A stretch of DNA of 12,251 nucleotides from Bacteroidales bacterium UBA6346 (lineage in GTDB: Bacteria; Bacteroidota; Bacteroidia; Bacteroidales; UBA932), in assembly GCA_002438905.1 (NCBI GenBank), contig DJSA01000046.1, positions 250-12,500 on the forward strand, given 5' to 3'. Positions 6,132 to 12,251 of this stretch are shown piece by piece (the first letter of the stretch is position 1; every line of letters starts with the position of its first letter). The notes under the pieces are model-generated. The model saw nothing but the letters and a program-made list of their open reading frames with translations. It searched no databases and was not told the origin of the DNA. The position numbers and the translations under genes are program-made.

Positions 6132-7646
6132 TCAGAATCCAGTATCTGCAAACTCATTTCCCGCATCTGCAGCAGGATAACCAACATCAAAAGAGACATC
6201 CCGATTCATCGCCGAACCCACGCTGTCCGCGAGATTGTAGGTGCTGTCACTCTCGTCAACGAAACGCACTTCCTCATGGTGGAAACGCAGAGGAATGTCA
6301 CAGATCTCACCATTACGGTGCTTGGCGATGATGAGCTGGGTCATGCCAACTTCCTCGGCGGAGGCTGCCATACCCTGATAGTCAAGACGATGGATGAACA
6401 ATACCATATCCGCATCCTGCTCGATTGAACCGGACTCGCGAAGGTCGCTCAGCTGAGGCCGCCTCCTGCTTCCGTCCCTCATCTCTGATTGGCGGGAGAG
6501 CTGCGAGAGGGCTATAATCGGAATCTGCATCTCCTTGGCTGTGGCCTTCAGGGTTCTGGAGATTGCCGCCACTTCCTGCTCACGCATTCCGCGCAGTTCG
6601 GCAGGCCCCTGCATCAGCTGGAGGTAGTCGACAATGACTAGTTTGACCCCCTTCTGGTTGACAAGCCTCTTAACTTTGGAACGAAACTCGTTTACAGGCA
6701 GCGATGGGGTGTCGTCTATATAGAGCGGAGCCTTGGCAAGTTCCGCGATCTGGGTCTCGAGTTGCGTCCATTCGTATGGCTCCAGACGCACTCCACCCTT
6801 GATCTTGGCCGCGTCAATACGCGATTCGGAAGTCATCAGACGCTTGGCAAGTTGGATTGTAGGCATCTCAAGCGAGAATATCGCCACAGGAACGTGGAAC
6901 TGCACTGCCGCATTGCGCGCGACATTGAGTACGAACGCCGTCTTACCCACTGAAGGACGCGCTGCAAGGATGATGAGGTCGGAAGGCTGCCAACCCTGAG
7001 TGACCTTGTCGAGAGAAGCGAAACCAGAAGGCACTCCGCTTAGTCCGGGGTGTTCCTGAGCGTTCTGGAGAGCCTCCATTGCCTCATTGATAGCGCTGCC
7101 GATGAGCTGGGCCTCTTTCTTGACATTGTTCTGGATGGCCTTGAACACTTCAGTCTGGGCCATGTCCATCAGATCCTCGACATTGACCGACTCCTTGTAG
7201 GCATTCTGCAGCACCTTATAGGAGGCCGTTATGAGTTCACGCTGGATGTTCTTTTCCTTGAGTACCTTGATGTTGTACTCGATGTTGGCCGCCGAAGCGA
7301 CACGCATCGAGAGTTGCACTAGCGCTGGAGCACCGCCCACCGCATCGAAATTCTCAAAGAATTTGAGTTTCTGGGAGACGGAAATAACATCGATGGTGAC
7401 GTGCTCGTTGACAAGAGCGATCATCGCCTCGAAAATCATCCTATTTTTCTTTGAGTAGAAGCATTCTGGGGTAAGTTCACCCATAGCCTCATCCACACAG
7501 TTCGGCTCAATCAGCAGCGCTCCAAGGACAGCCTCTTCGACATCAAGAGCTTGAGGCGGTTTGTTTCCCATCTCAAGCCCTAAATTATCAAGATTGATGT
7601 CTGAAGCCTTGCGTCTGCCAGTTCCCGGTTTCCGCTCGCCAGCCAT
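6132..7646 (-). CDS. dnaB: Replicative DNA helicase DnaB
   Basis: DnaB is the hexameric 5'-3' helicase that unwinds the replication fork and recruits primase. The protein is 504 residues, a normal length, with the N-terminal domain (about 32-135) starting at PPQALDVEEAVLGALLIEPN and a RecA-type motor domain from about 200. The Walker A motif is ARPSVGKT (229-236), the catalytic glutamate region is FSLEM (Glu260), and Walker B is LVIVDYLQLM (336-345). RQSEMRDGSRRRPQLSDLRE and GSIEQDADMVLFIHR are further DnaB signatures. No intein interrupts these motifs. The C-terminal tail after about 468 is short, acidic and poorly conserved in character. The gene sits 40 bases after the zinc-ribbon gene with no Shine-Dalgarno. 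Confidence 0.98.
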   Translation of the reverse strand: MAGERKPGTGRRKASDINLDNLGLEMGNKPPQALDVEEAVLGALLIEPNCVDEAMGELTPECFYSKKNRMIFEAMIALVNEHVTIDVISVSQKLKFFENFDAVGGAPALVQLSMRVASAANIEYNIKVLKEKNIQRELITASYKVLQNAYKESVNVEDLMDMAQTEVFKAIQNNVKKEAQLIGSAINEAMEALQNAQEHPGLSGVPSGFASLDKVTQGWQPSDLIILAARPSVGKTAFVLNVARNAAVQFHVPVAIFSLEMPTIQLAKRLMTSESRIDAAKIKGGVRLEPYEWTQLETQIAELAKAPLYIDDTPSLPVNEFRSKVKRLVNQKGVKLVIVDYLQLMQGPAELRGMREQEVAAISRTLKATAKEMQIPIIALSQLSRQSEMRDGSRRRPQLSDLRESGSIEQDADMVLFIHRLDYQGMAASAEEVGMTQLIIAKHRNGEICDIPLRFHHEEVRFVDESDSTYNLADSVGSAMNRDVSFDVGYPAADAGNEFADTGF

Positions 7647-7686
7647 AATTATGTAAGTTTAATCGTTGTCAGCAATATTTTCCAGA

Positions 7687-8502
7687 TTATTCAAAGTCCG
7701 GATTAACGAGGATTCTTCCACAATATTCGCAGATTATCAGCTTCTTGTTTGACGCAATGTCAATGAGTTTCTGTGGTGCGATGGTGTTGAAGCAGCCGCC
7801 GCATGAATTTCCGTTATAAATACCCACAACGGCGAGATGGTTGTTGCAACTCTGACGGATGCGCTCATAGGCACTCATGGTCCTCGCATCAATCTTCGCG
7901 GCACAGGCTTCACGCTTTGCCTGGAGCGCCGCCTCATCCTTTGCTGTGGACTCGATGATGGAGGCAAGTTCTTCCTTTTTGGCCGCGAGGTCGTCGTTTC
8001 TCACCGCAATCCTCTCCTTAATGACCTCAAGATCCGCCTTCTTGTCCGCAATGCGCTCTTTAGCCTCACCGATGTTCTTCTCGGCAATCTGACGGAGCAG
8101 ATCCTGATTCTCGATTTCCTTGTTTATCGAGTCGTACTCACGGCTGTTGGAGATATTCTCAAGCTGCGAGCGATACTTGTCGATCTGCATATCGCACTCA
8201 ACGATATTATGCTTATTCTCCGCGATACCTCTCGTATATTCCTCAATCATTCCGTTGATATGGGTCATCTTGGCCTTCAGGTCTGCGATCTCGTTTTCAA
8301 GTCTCTCGACTTCCATCGGAAGTTCACCCCTGAGCTGGACTATCTTGTCAATTGCGCAGTCTGTCTGCTGAAGTTCGTAGAGAGCTTTCAGCTTTTCCTC
8401 AACACTGATGTCCGAATCCGCGAAGTTCTTCTGGATTGACACAAAAGTCTCATGCTGATCAATCGGAGTCTCTATTTTCTTGGTTTTCTTTGTTGTAGCC
8501 AT
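7687..8502 (-). CDS. Coiled-coil protein with C-terminal C4 zinc ribbon
   Basis: A 271-residue protein. After a short Lys/Thr-rich N-terminus, residues of about 30-205 form a long charged helix pattern typical of an antiparallel coiled-coil hairpin. The C-terminus holds two CxxC pairs, SCGGCF and CEYCGR, that would bind one zinc. This matches the C4-type zinc-ribbon family that includes Helicobacter HP0958 and Chlamydia CT398, which bind RNA or sigma-54 partners; the function in Bacteroidota is not known. The start at 8502 (MATTKKTKK) lies seven bases after the Nif3 stop; a 20-codon upstream extension would lie mostly within the Nif3 gene and is rejected. It is likely co-expressed with the Nif3 gene. 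Confidence 0.85.
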   Translation of the reverse strand: MATTKKTKKIETPIDQHETFVSIQKNFADSDISVEEKLKALYELQQTDCAIDKIVQLRGELPMEVERLENEIADLKAKMTHINGMIEEYTRGIAENKHNIVECDMQIDKYRSQLENISNSREYDSINKEIENQDLLRQIAEKNIGEAKERIADKKADLEVIKERIAVRNDDLAAKKEELASIIESTAKDEAALQAKREACAAKIDARTMSAYERIRQSCNNHLAVVGIYNGNSCGGCFNTIAPQKLIDIASNKKLIICEYCGRILVNPDFE

Positions 8503-8509
8503 ATCGCTT

Positions 8510-9334
8510 TTAGAAATAATATATCGGGTTGGTGTAATCAAGTCGCGTAGTGCGAACTGCAAAGGTATGAAAATTTTTCTGAATCAAGGAAAATAAAATA
8601 TCAACAATATCTATTTCACTCTCATAATGACCGACATCCATGACCACGAAACCCTCCGGAGTGAAGAAATGGTGATATGATATGTCTCCACAGATATAAA
8701 GCTGCGCGCCAGCAGAGCGAGCCTGCGCAATCAGCGATGAACCAGAGCCACCGCAGGCCGCCACCCGCTTCACCATGAGCCCGGGCCACAGCCGCGATGA
8801 CCTGACGCAAGGCACACCGAACGACGACTTCACCTTTTCCACGGCAATATCCACAGGCAAGGGGACATGAAAATCACCGATTATCCCGAGCCCATATTCA
8901 GTATCCGGTCTGGAGACGCTATTGTCAACGTCAAGAATCGACACATTCTCAAGACCAAGCCGCTGTGCCATTGCCCAACTCACTCCGCCCACGACCTTGT
9001 CGGCACTCGTGTGTGCTGAATATATCGACACACCGCCACGAATGGCCATCATCACAGCAAGTCCCACCGCATCGTCCGGTGTTATGCGCTTAAGGCCACC
9101 GAAAATAAGGGGATGATGGGTCACAATGAGATTGGCACCGCACTCAACGGCCTCCGCTACGAGCTCCGGCGTGCAATCAAAGCCCACAAGCACTCCTGTC
9201 ACCACCGCATTCATATCGCCTACAGAAAGCCCGCTATTGTCCCAACTCTCCTGCACACTCTCCGGAGCGAAGCCACGAATGACGTCAACGACATCCCGCA
9301 CACGCACTTTTACAAACTCTCCCATACCTTCCAT
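8510..9334 (-). CDS. Nif3-like dinuclear metal centre protein
   Basis: A 274-residue member of the Nif3/YbgI/YqfO family, which form toroidal hexamers with two metal ions per subunit; the biochemical role is not settled, though GTP cyclohydrolase I type 2 is often written in databases. Expected metal ligands by comparison with YbgI are all present: His73 and His74 (THHPLIF), Asp112, His236 and Glu240 (GHYESE). The N-terminus SVQESWDNSGLSVGD is typical. The usual HTNLD box reads HTSAD, with the aspartate kept. The length is close to the short form and lacks the roughly 100-residue insert of many longer members. The start at 9334 lies two bases after the MerR-type stop; ATG 9325 is possible. 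Confidence 0.9.
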   Translation of the reverse strand: MEGMGEFVKVRVRDVVDVIRGFAPESVQESWDNSGLSVGDMNAVVTGVLVGFDCTPELVAEAVECGANLIVTHHPLIFGGLKRITPDDAVGLAVMMAIRGGVSIYSAHTSADKVVGGVSWAMAQRLGLENVSILDVDNSVSRPDTEYGLGIIGDFHVPLPVDIAVEKVKSSFGVPCVRSSRLWPGLMVKRVAACGGSGSSLIAQARSAGAQLYICGDISYHHFFTPEGFVVMDVGHYESEIDIVDILFSLIQKNFHTFAVRTTRLDYTNPIYYF

Positions 9335-9336
9335 AA

Positions 9337-9654
9337 CTACATATTCCTTGAAATCTCCTCCAGCTGATCCCGGATCGACATCAGCGACTCCACAACACGG
9401 AATTTCCGCTCCGCACCCTTGCGATCCTCAAGGATGCGCTTCGTCGTTCCCTCTATTGTAAGTCTCTCGGTCTTGAGAAGGAACTGAATGAGACGGAATG
9501 TGTCGATGTCCTCCCCCCTGTAGATGCGGTTCCCTTTTGCATTGCGGGTCGGACGTATGAATCTCGGGAAAGAATCGCTCCAGAACCTGACGGTGGAAGT
9601 GTTTTCACCGAGTTCTTTGGCGACCTCGCCGATTGTGTAGCATATCTTTTCCAT
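9337..9654 (-). CDS. Short MerR-family transcriptional regulator
   Basis: A 105-residue protein consisting of little more than the MerR winged helix-turn-helix domain: YTIGEVAKELGENTSTVRFW, then RPTRNAKGNRIYRGEDIDTF, followed by a helical stretch that may dimerise. There is no C-terminal effector or metal-binding domain; the only cysteine is near the N-terminus (C5). Short MerR-like proteins of this kind are common in Bacteroidota and their target genes are mostly unknown. It is packed five bases after the second M23 peptidase gene and two before the Nif3-like gene. It could regulate its own cluster, but the sequence does not show that. Confidence 0.88.
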   Translation of the reverse strand: MEKICYTIGEVAKELGENTSTVRFWSDSFPRFIRPTRNAKGNRIYRGEDIDTFRLIQFLLKTERLTIEGTTKRILEDRKGAERKFRVVESLMSIRDQLEEISRNM

Positions 9655-9659
9655 ATAGT

Positions 9660-10610
9660 CTAATCCATTGATTGTTTTGTATTTATGGACATCGTTACCA
9701 TGTTCAGATATTCCTCCGGAGAGACAGAGGCAAAAAAATGATTGACTGGGTTGAGGACCACAGTGTCGCGCAGGACTTCATAATGGAGATGCGGAGCGTA
9801 GGCGTTGCCTGAGATTCCGACGCGCCCTATCACATCTCCTCGGCGCACCTTCATTCCCTTCCGGACAAGGACTGCGGCAAGATGGGCATAGCGCGTGATG
9901 TAGCCGTTTCCATGGGTAAGTTCAACTACATTGCCCTGCCCTTTCATCGAGCGGGTCACATTGGAGACGAACCCAGTCGCCGATGCCAGAACTGGAACAT
10001 CCGCTTCTGAAATTATGTCGAGTCCGTAATGCGGAGTCGGCACCTTGTAGTAGGGATTTATCTTGCTTCCGACCGATGCGCCTATCTGTGCATAGGACAG
10101 AGGATCTATCGGGGCATGCAGCGGAGGCACCGCATTTCTGTCTGAGGAAACAGCCGCCAGAGCCCGCTTCATATTTTCCTCTATGCGCTCGGCTTTGGAA
10201 AAGAGAGCATCTGCTTTTACGACAGTGTACTTTACCAAGTGCACGTCAGGAATCGTGTCAATCCCACTTGTGAAGGACAGCGATGAAGTCAAGTCCAAAT
10301 CTGGGGAGTCCGTGAGGAATATCTCACGATATATGGCATTGTCACGCTCGGAGAGCCGCTGAATCTCGTTAGAGAGCATCGCGGACTTTTCCTGAAGTTT
10401 GGGAAGTTGCGAATCATAGGCGCGGTTCTGCTCCCTGAGCGCAGTTTCTTCCTTGGTGTTGAAAAGGAGCGAAAACACCAAATAGAACACCACAGTCAAA
10501 GACAGCGACAGCAGCAGGAATACAAGAATCCACCGACCCAACCTCTTTAGAGTCAGACGTTCTTTCCTGAAATTCAGGCTATTCTTATCAAAAACATATC
10601 CCTTTCTCAT
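9660..10610 (-). CDS. Membrane-anchored M23-family peptidase, second of a pair
   Basis: A 316-residue protein with a basic N-terminus, one membrane helix (about 27-50), a coiled-coil segment (about 55-95) and a C-terminal M23 (LytM-type) domain. M23 enzymes cut peptide crosslinks in peptidoglycan; inactive members activate amidases. The zinc site looks intact: His194 and Asp198 (HYGLD) and HLH with His276, plus His243 (YAHL). The segment before HYGLD, usually SSRFGxRxxP, is altered to GASVGSKINP. The start overlaps the upstream M23 gene by four bases (ATGA) and follows AGGAGG by five bases. The domain order matches its upstream neighbour, so the pair likely arose by duplication. The role may be in cell-wall remodelling or division. 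Confidence 0.88.
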   Translation of the reverse strand: MRKGYVFDKNSLNFRKERLTLKRLGRWILVFLLLSLSLTVVFYLVFSLLFNTKEETALREQNRAYDSQLPKLQEKSAMLSNEIQRLSERDNAIYREIFLTDSPDLDLTSSLSFTSGIDTIPDVHLVKYTVVKADALFSKAERIEENMKRALAAVSSDRNAVPPLHAPIDPLSYAQIGASVGSKINPYYKVPTPHYGLDIISEADVPVLASATGFVSNVTRSMKGQGNVVELTHGNGYITRYAHLAAVLVRKGMKVRRGDVIGRVGISGNAYAPHLHYEVLRDTVVLNPVNHFFASVSPEEYLNMVTMSINTKQSMD

Positions 10611-11617
10611 CTTTTCCTCCTATGGCTTGGATGTATCATGACCCGTTGCGCGGCGGACTCGCTGACCTGAGCCATGGTAGCATATTCTTCCGGAGTCATG
10701 TCAAGATCCATATAATTCATCGGATTGGTGGGACGACCCTTATATATGACTTCGTAATGAAGGTGCGGCCCGGTCGATTTACCGGAGTTCCCAACATTCC
10801 CTATATTCTCTCCTCTCTTCACCATCATTCCTTCTGCAACGTTCACAAAACTCAGATGGGCATAGCGTGTCTTGTATCCGAACCCATGATCAATGACTAT
10901 CTGATTACCATATCCTGCGATACCGAACCCGACAGACTCGACAACACCATCGCCCGTAGCGTAGACCGGATAGCCCACCTTTGCGGCGAAGTCGAGTCCG
11001 TGGTGAAAAGCCGGGCGATGATATTTCGGGTCGATCCGTCTTCCGAAGCGGCTGGATAGGTGGTATTTTCTCTTGTCCGGATTGATTGGAGGAATAATTG
11101 GAACACACGATGCCATATCCCCGGCACGCCTGGCGAGACGCTCGACCTCGTCGTATGATTTGGACTGTATGTAGGCCTTTTTCAGGAGAATGTCGGTACG
11201 GACGACGGAATTGCGGAATCCTATGTTGTACTCCGGATTATCGAGCCACAGATAGCGGTTCGCCCCAGAAAAACCGGCATTTCTCGTCTCCTCGGCTATA
11301 CGCCCCATTCCGAGTATGGTGCGATAGATGTCATTGTCCCTCATCTGGAGAGCCGTGAGACGCTCATCATATTCGCGTATGGCAGTGCCCAACACCTCGA
11401 CCTGCAGGAGAAGCGCGGCATTCCTCTTCTTAAGAAGTTTTGTCTTAGGAAGCTCAACATCCAGCACTCCAGTCAGAATCCAAAGGTTGAAAAAAGCCAT
11501 GAGACTGCTCATGACAACCAGGATAACAGCACGCAGAGCCCTCCTCTTCGCGTAATTTCTGTCCACTTCGTAGGAGAGCGTTTCCGAGTTGAAAATGTAC
11601 TTTTTGAACCCCGACAT
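10607..11617 (-). CDS. Membrane-anchored M23-family peptidase, first of a pair
   Basis: A 336-residue protein with the same plan as its downstream neighbour: cytoplasmic N-terminus (MSGFKKYIFNSETLSYE), one membrane helix (about 28-48), a coiled-coil stretch (about 55-95) and a C-terminal M23 domain from about 185. The domain has complete signatures: SSRFGRRIDP (188-197), FHHGLD with His205 and Asp209, YAHL with His254 and GPHLHYE with His285 and His287. An active zinc endopeptidase acting on peptidoglycan is therefore likely. The C-terminus after HYEV ends in a basic HRRKR. The start at 11617 fits the family; a 46-codon extension across the intergenic region to 11755 is low-complexity and runs through the alaS promoter, so it was rejected. 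It diverges from alaS. Confidence 0.9.
   Translation of the reverse strand: MSGFKKYIFNSETLSYEVDRNYAKRRALRAVILVVMSSLMAFFNLWILTGVLDVELPKTKLLKKRNAALLLQVEVLGTAIREYDERLTALQMRDNDIYRTILGMGRIAEETRNAGFSGANRYLWLDNPEYNIGFRNSVVRTDILLKKAYIQSKSYDEVERLARRAGDMASCVPIIPPINPDKRKYHLSSRFGRRIDPKYHRPAFHHGLDFAAKVGYPVYATGDGVVESVGFGIAGYGNQIVIDHGFGYKTRYAHLSFVNVAEGMMVKRGENIGNVGNSGKSTGPHLHYEVIYKGRPTNPMNYMDLDMTPEEYATMAQVSESAAQRVMIHPSHRRKR
10616..10621 (-). promoter_or_regulatory. Ribosome binding site of the second M23 gene
   Basis: Minus-strand AGGAGG, five bases before ATG 10610. It is made by the two AGG arginine codons at the end of the first M23 gene. Confidence 0.65.
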
Positions 11618-11621
11618 AGCG

Positions 11622-11629
11622 CAAATATA
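11622..11629 (-). promoter_or_regulatory. Possible promoter -7 box for the minus-strand cluster
   Basis: Minus-strand TATATTTG matches the Bacteroidota -7 consensus TAnnTTTG exactly. No TTTG-like -33 element is seen at the right distance. The box ends four bases before ATG 11617, so transcription from it would begin at or near the start codon (a leaderless or nearly leaderless transcript). A weaker match (TATATTTC, 11736-11743) lies farther upstream and would give a leader of about 110 bases. Confidence 0.4.
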
Positions 11630-11651
11630 CTGCTTTTTACCAAATTTGTTG

Positions 11652-11659
11652 TACTTTTG
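11652..11659 (+). promoter_or_regulatory. Possible promoter -7 box for alaS
   Basis: Plus-strand TACTTTTG matches TAnnTTTG exactly, about 84 bases before the alaS ATG. No good -33 element is visible. Transcription would start near 11666 and leave a leader of about 77 bases. Confidence 0.45.
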
Positions 11660-11672
11660 TAGGTTAAAATGT

Positions 11673-11708
11673 TCCGGGAGGGGGCGCGAAACACGGCCTG
11701 TCTCCGGA
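11673..11708 (+). other. Possible hairpin in the alaS leader
   Basis: TCCGG at 11673-11677 can pair with CCGGA at 11704-11708, extended by AG with CT after a bulged G, enclosing a GC-rich loop with GGC/GCC pairing. It is in the predicted leader between the -7 box and the alaS start. No T-rich tail follows, so it is not a standard terminator. A role in control is possible but unsupported beyond pairing. Confidence 0.3.
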
Positions 11709-11742
11709 CGACTTCGAGAAAAATAAAAAGATTCAGAAATAT

Positions 11743-12251
11743 ATGATGACATCAAAAGAGATCAGGAAAGCCTATCTCGACTTTTTCGCTTCAAAGGGAC
11801 ACACAATCGTGCCGTCCGCACCCATGGTCGTCAAGAACGACCCAACCCTAATGTTCACAAACGCCGGAATGAACCAGTTCAAGGACTGGCTCCTCGGCAA
11901 TAGCCCAGCACCATTCCCTCGCGCCACGGACAGCCAGAAGTGCCTGAGGGTCAGCGGGAAACACAACGACCTTGAGGAGGTAGGGCATGACACCTACCAC
12001 CACACGATGTTTGAGATGCTCGGAAACTGGAGCTTCGGGGACTATTTCAAGAACGAGGCAATCGACTGGGCGTGGGAACTCCTGACAGAGGTCTATAAAA
12101 TTGACAAGGACAGGCTCTACGCGACAGTGTTCGAGGGTTCCGCGGAGGACGGGACCGCACTCGACACCGAGGCCCGCGACCGCTGGCTCACCCACCTTCC
12201 CGCAGACAGGGTACTGCTCGGAAACAAGCATGACAACTTCTGGGAGATGGG
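11743..12251 (+). CDS. alaS: Alanyl-tRNA synthetase, N-terminal part (runs off the window)
   Basis: AlaRS charges tRNA-Ala with alanine using ATP. The first 169 codons are present, about a fifth of the usual length near 870 residues; the reading frame is open to the end of the window. Class II signatures are clear: MFTNAGMNQFKD (37-48), RATDSQKCLRVSGKHNDLE (60-78) and HHTMFEMLGNWSFGDYF (86-102). The first ATG, at 11743, gives MMTSKEIRKAY, aligning with the usual Bacteroidales beginning MLTAKEI; the ATG at 11746 would drop one residue. There is no Shine-Dalgarno, but the sequence before the start is rich in A, normal for this phylum. It is the only plus-strand gene and diverges from the M23 pair. 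Confidence 0.98.
   Translation, partial: MMTSKEIRKAYLDFFASKGHTIVPSAPMVVKNDPTLMFTNAGMNQFKDWLLGNSPAPFPRATDSQKCLRVSGKHNDLEEVGHDTYHHTMFEMLGNWSFGDYFKNEAIDWAWELLTEVYKIDKDRLYATVFEGSAEDGTALDTEARDRWLTHLPADRVLLGNKHDNFWEM

Noticed and set aside
8503..8562. N-terminal extension of the zinc-ribbon gene
   Set aside because: Most of it lies inside the end of the Nif3-like gene; MATTKKTKK at 8502 is more family-like.
11618..11755. N-terminal extension of the first M23 gene to 11755
   Set aside because: It would cross the alaS start and both promoter boxes, and the residues are Ser/Arg-rich without family similarity.
11848..12231. Minus-strand open frame opposite alaS
   Set aside because: It lies entirely within the highly conserved AlaRS coding region and has no domain of its own.

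Overview
The window is compact chromosomal DNA from a member of the Bacteroidota, most likely the order Bacteroidales. The evidence is: an AlaRS start that reads like Bacteroidales AlaRS; two boxes matching the Bacteroidota -7 promoter element TAnnTTTG; mostly A-rich, Shine-Dalgarno-poor start regions; a RseC-family gene directly before rnfB; and a DUF3108, zinc-ribbon, Nif3 and short MerR gene set that I know from this group. The genus cannot be fixed from the sequence. I see no RNA genes, CRISPR arrays, insertion sequences or phage genes, and no stretch over 300 bases lacks a gene.

Layout: everything from about 11.6 kb down to base 1 is on the minus strand. In transcription order it holds two M23-family peptidases with a membrane anchor and coiled coil (10607-11617 and 9660-10610), a short MerR-type regulator, a Nif3-like dinuclear-metal protein, a coiled-coil zinc-ribbon protein, the replicative helicase dnaB, an exported DUF3108 protein, a RseC-family membrane protein, and the rnf operon rnfB-C-D-G-E-A. 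The rnfA gene leaves the window after five codons. The single plus-strand gene is alaS (11743 to the end, 5' part only), which diverges from the first M23 gene across a 125-base region holding back-to-back promoter-like boxes.

The genes fall into functional blocks. The M23 pair is envelope peptidoglycan or division machinery. dnaB and alaS are core information processing. RseC plus Rnf form a membrane redox module that couples ferredoxin:NAD+ electron transfer to ion pumping. Junctions are tight: rnfB/rnfC, rnfG/rnfE and the M23 pair overlap, and most other gaps are 2 to 40 bases, so long co-transcription is plausible. The widest gap (91 bases, before rnfB) carries an inverted repeat and could be a breakpoint.

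I found no clearly new biological system. The points most worth a second look are: the flavinylation motifs of RnfD and RnfG, each of which departs from the consensus while keeping the flavin-accepting threonine; a second flavin-motif-like sequence in the RnfG tail; a 27-base tandem repeat that builds an Ala/Pro/Lys tail on RnfB; strong Shine-Dalgarno sequences placed mainly at overlapping gene junctions; and the tightly packed alaS/M23 divergent promoter region with a possible upstream ORF.
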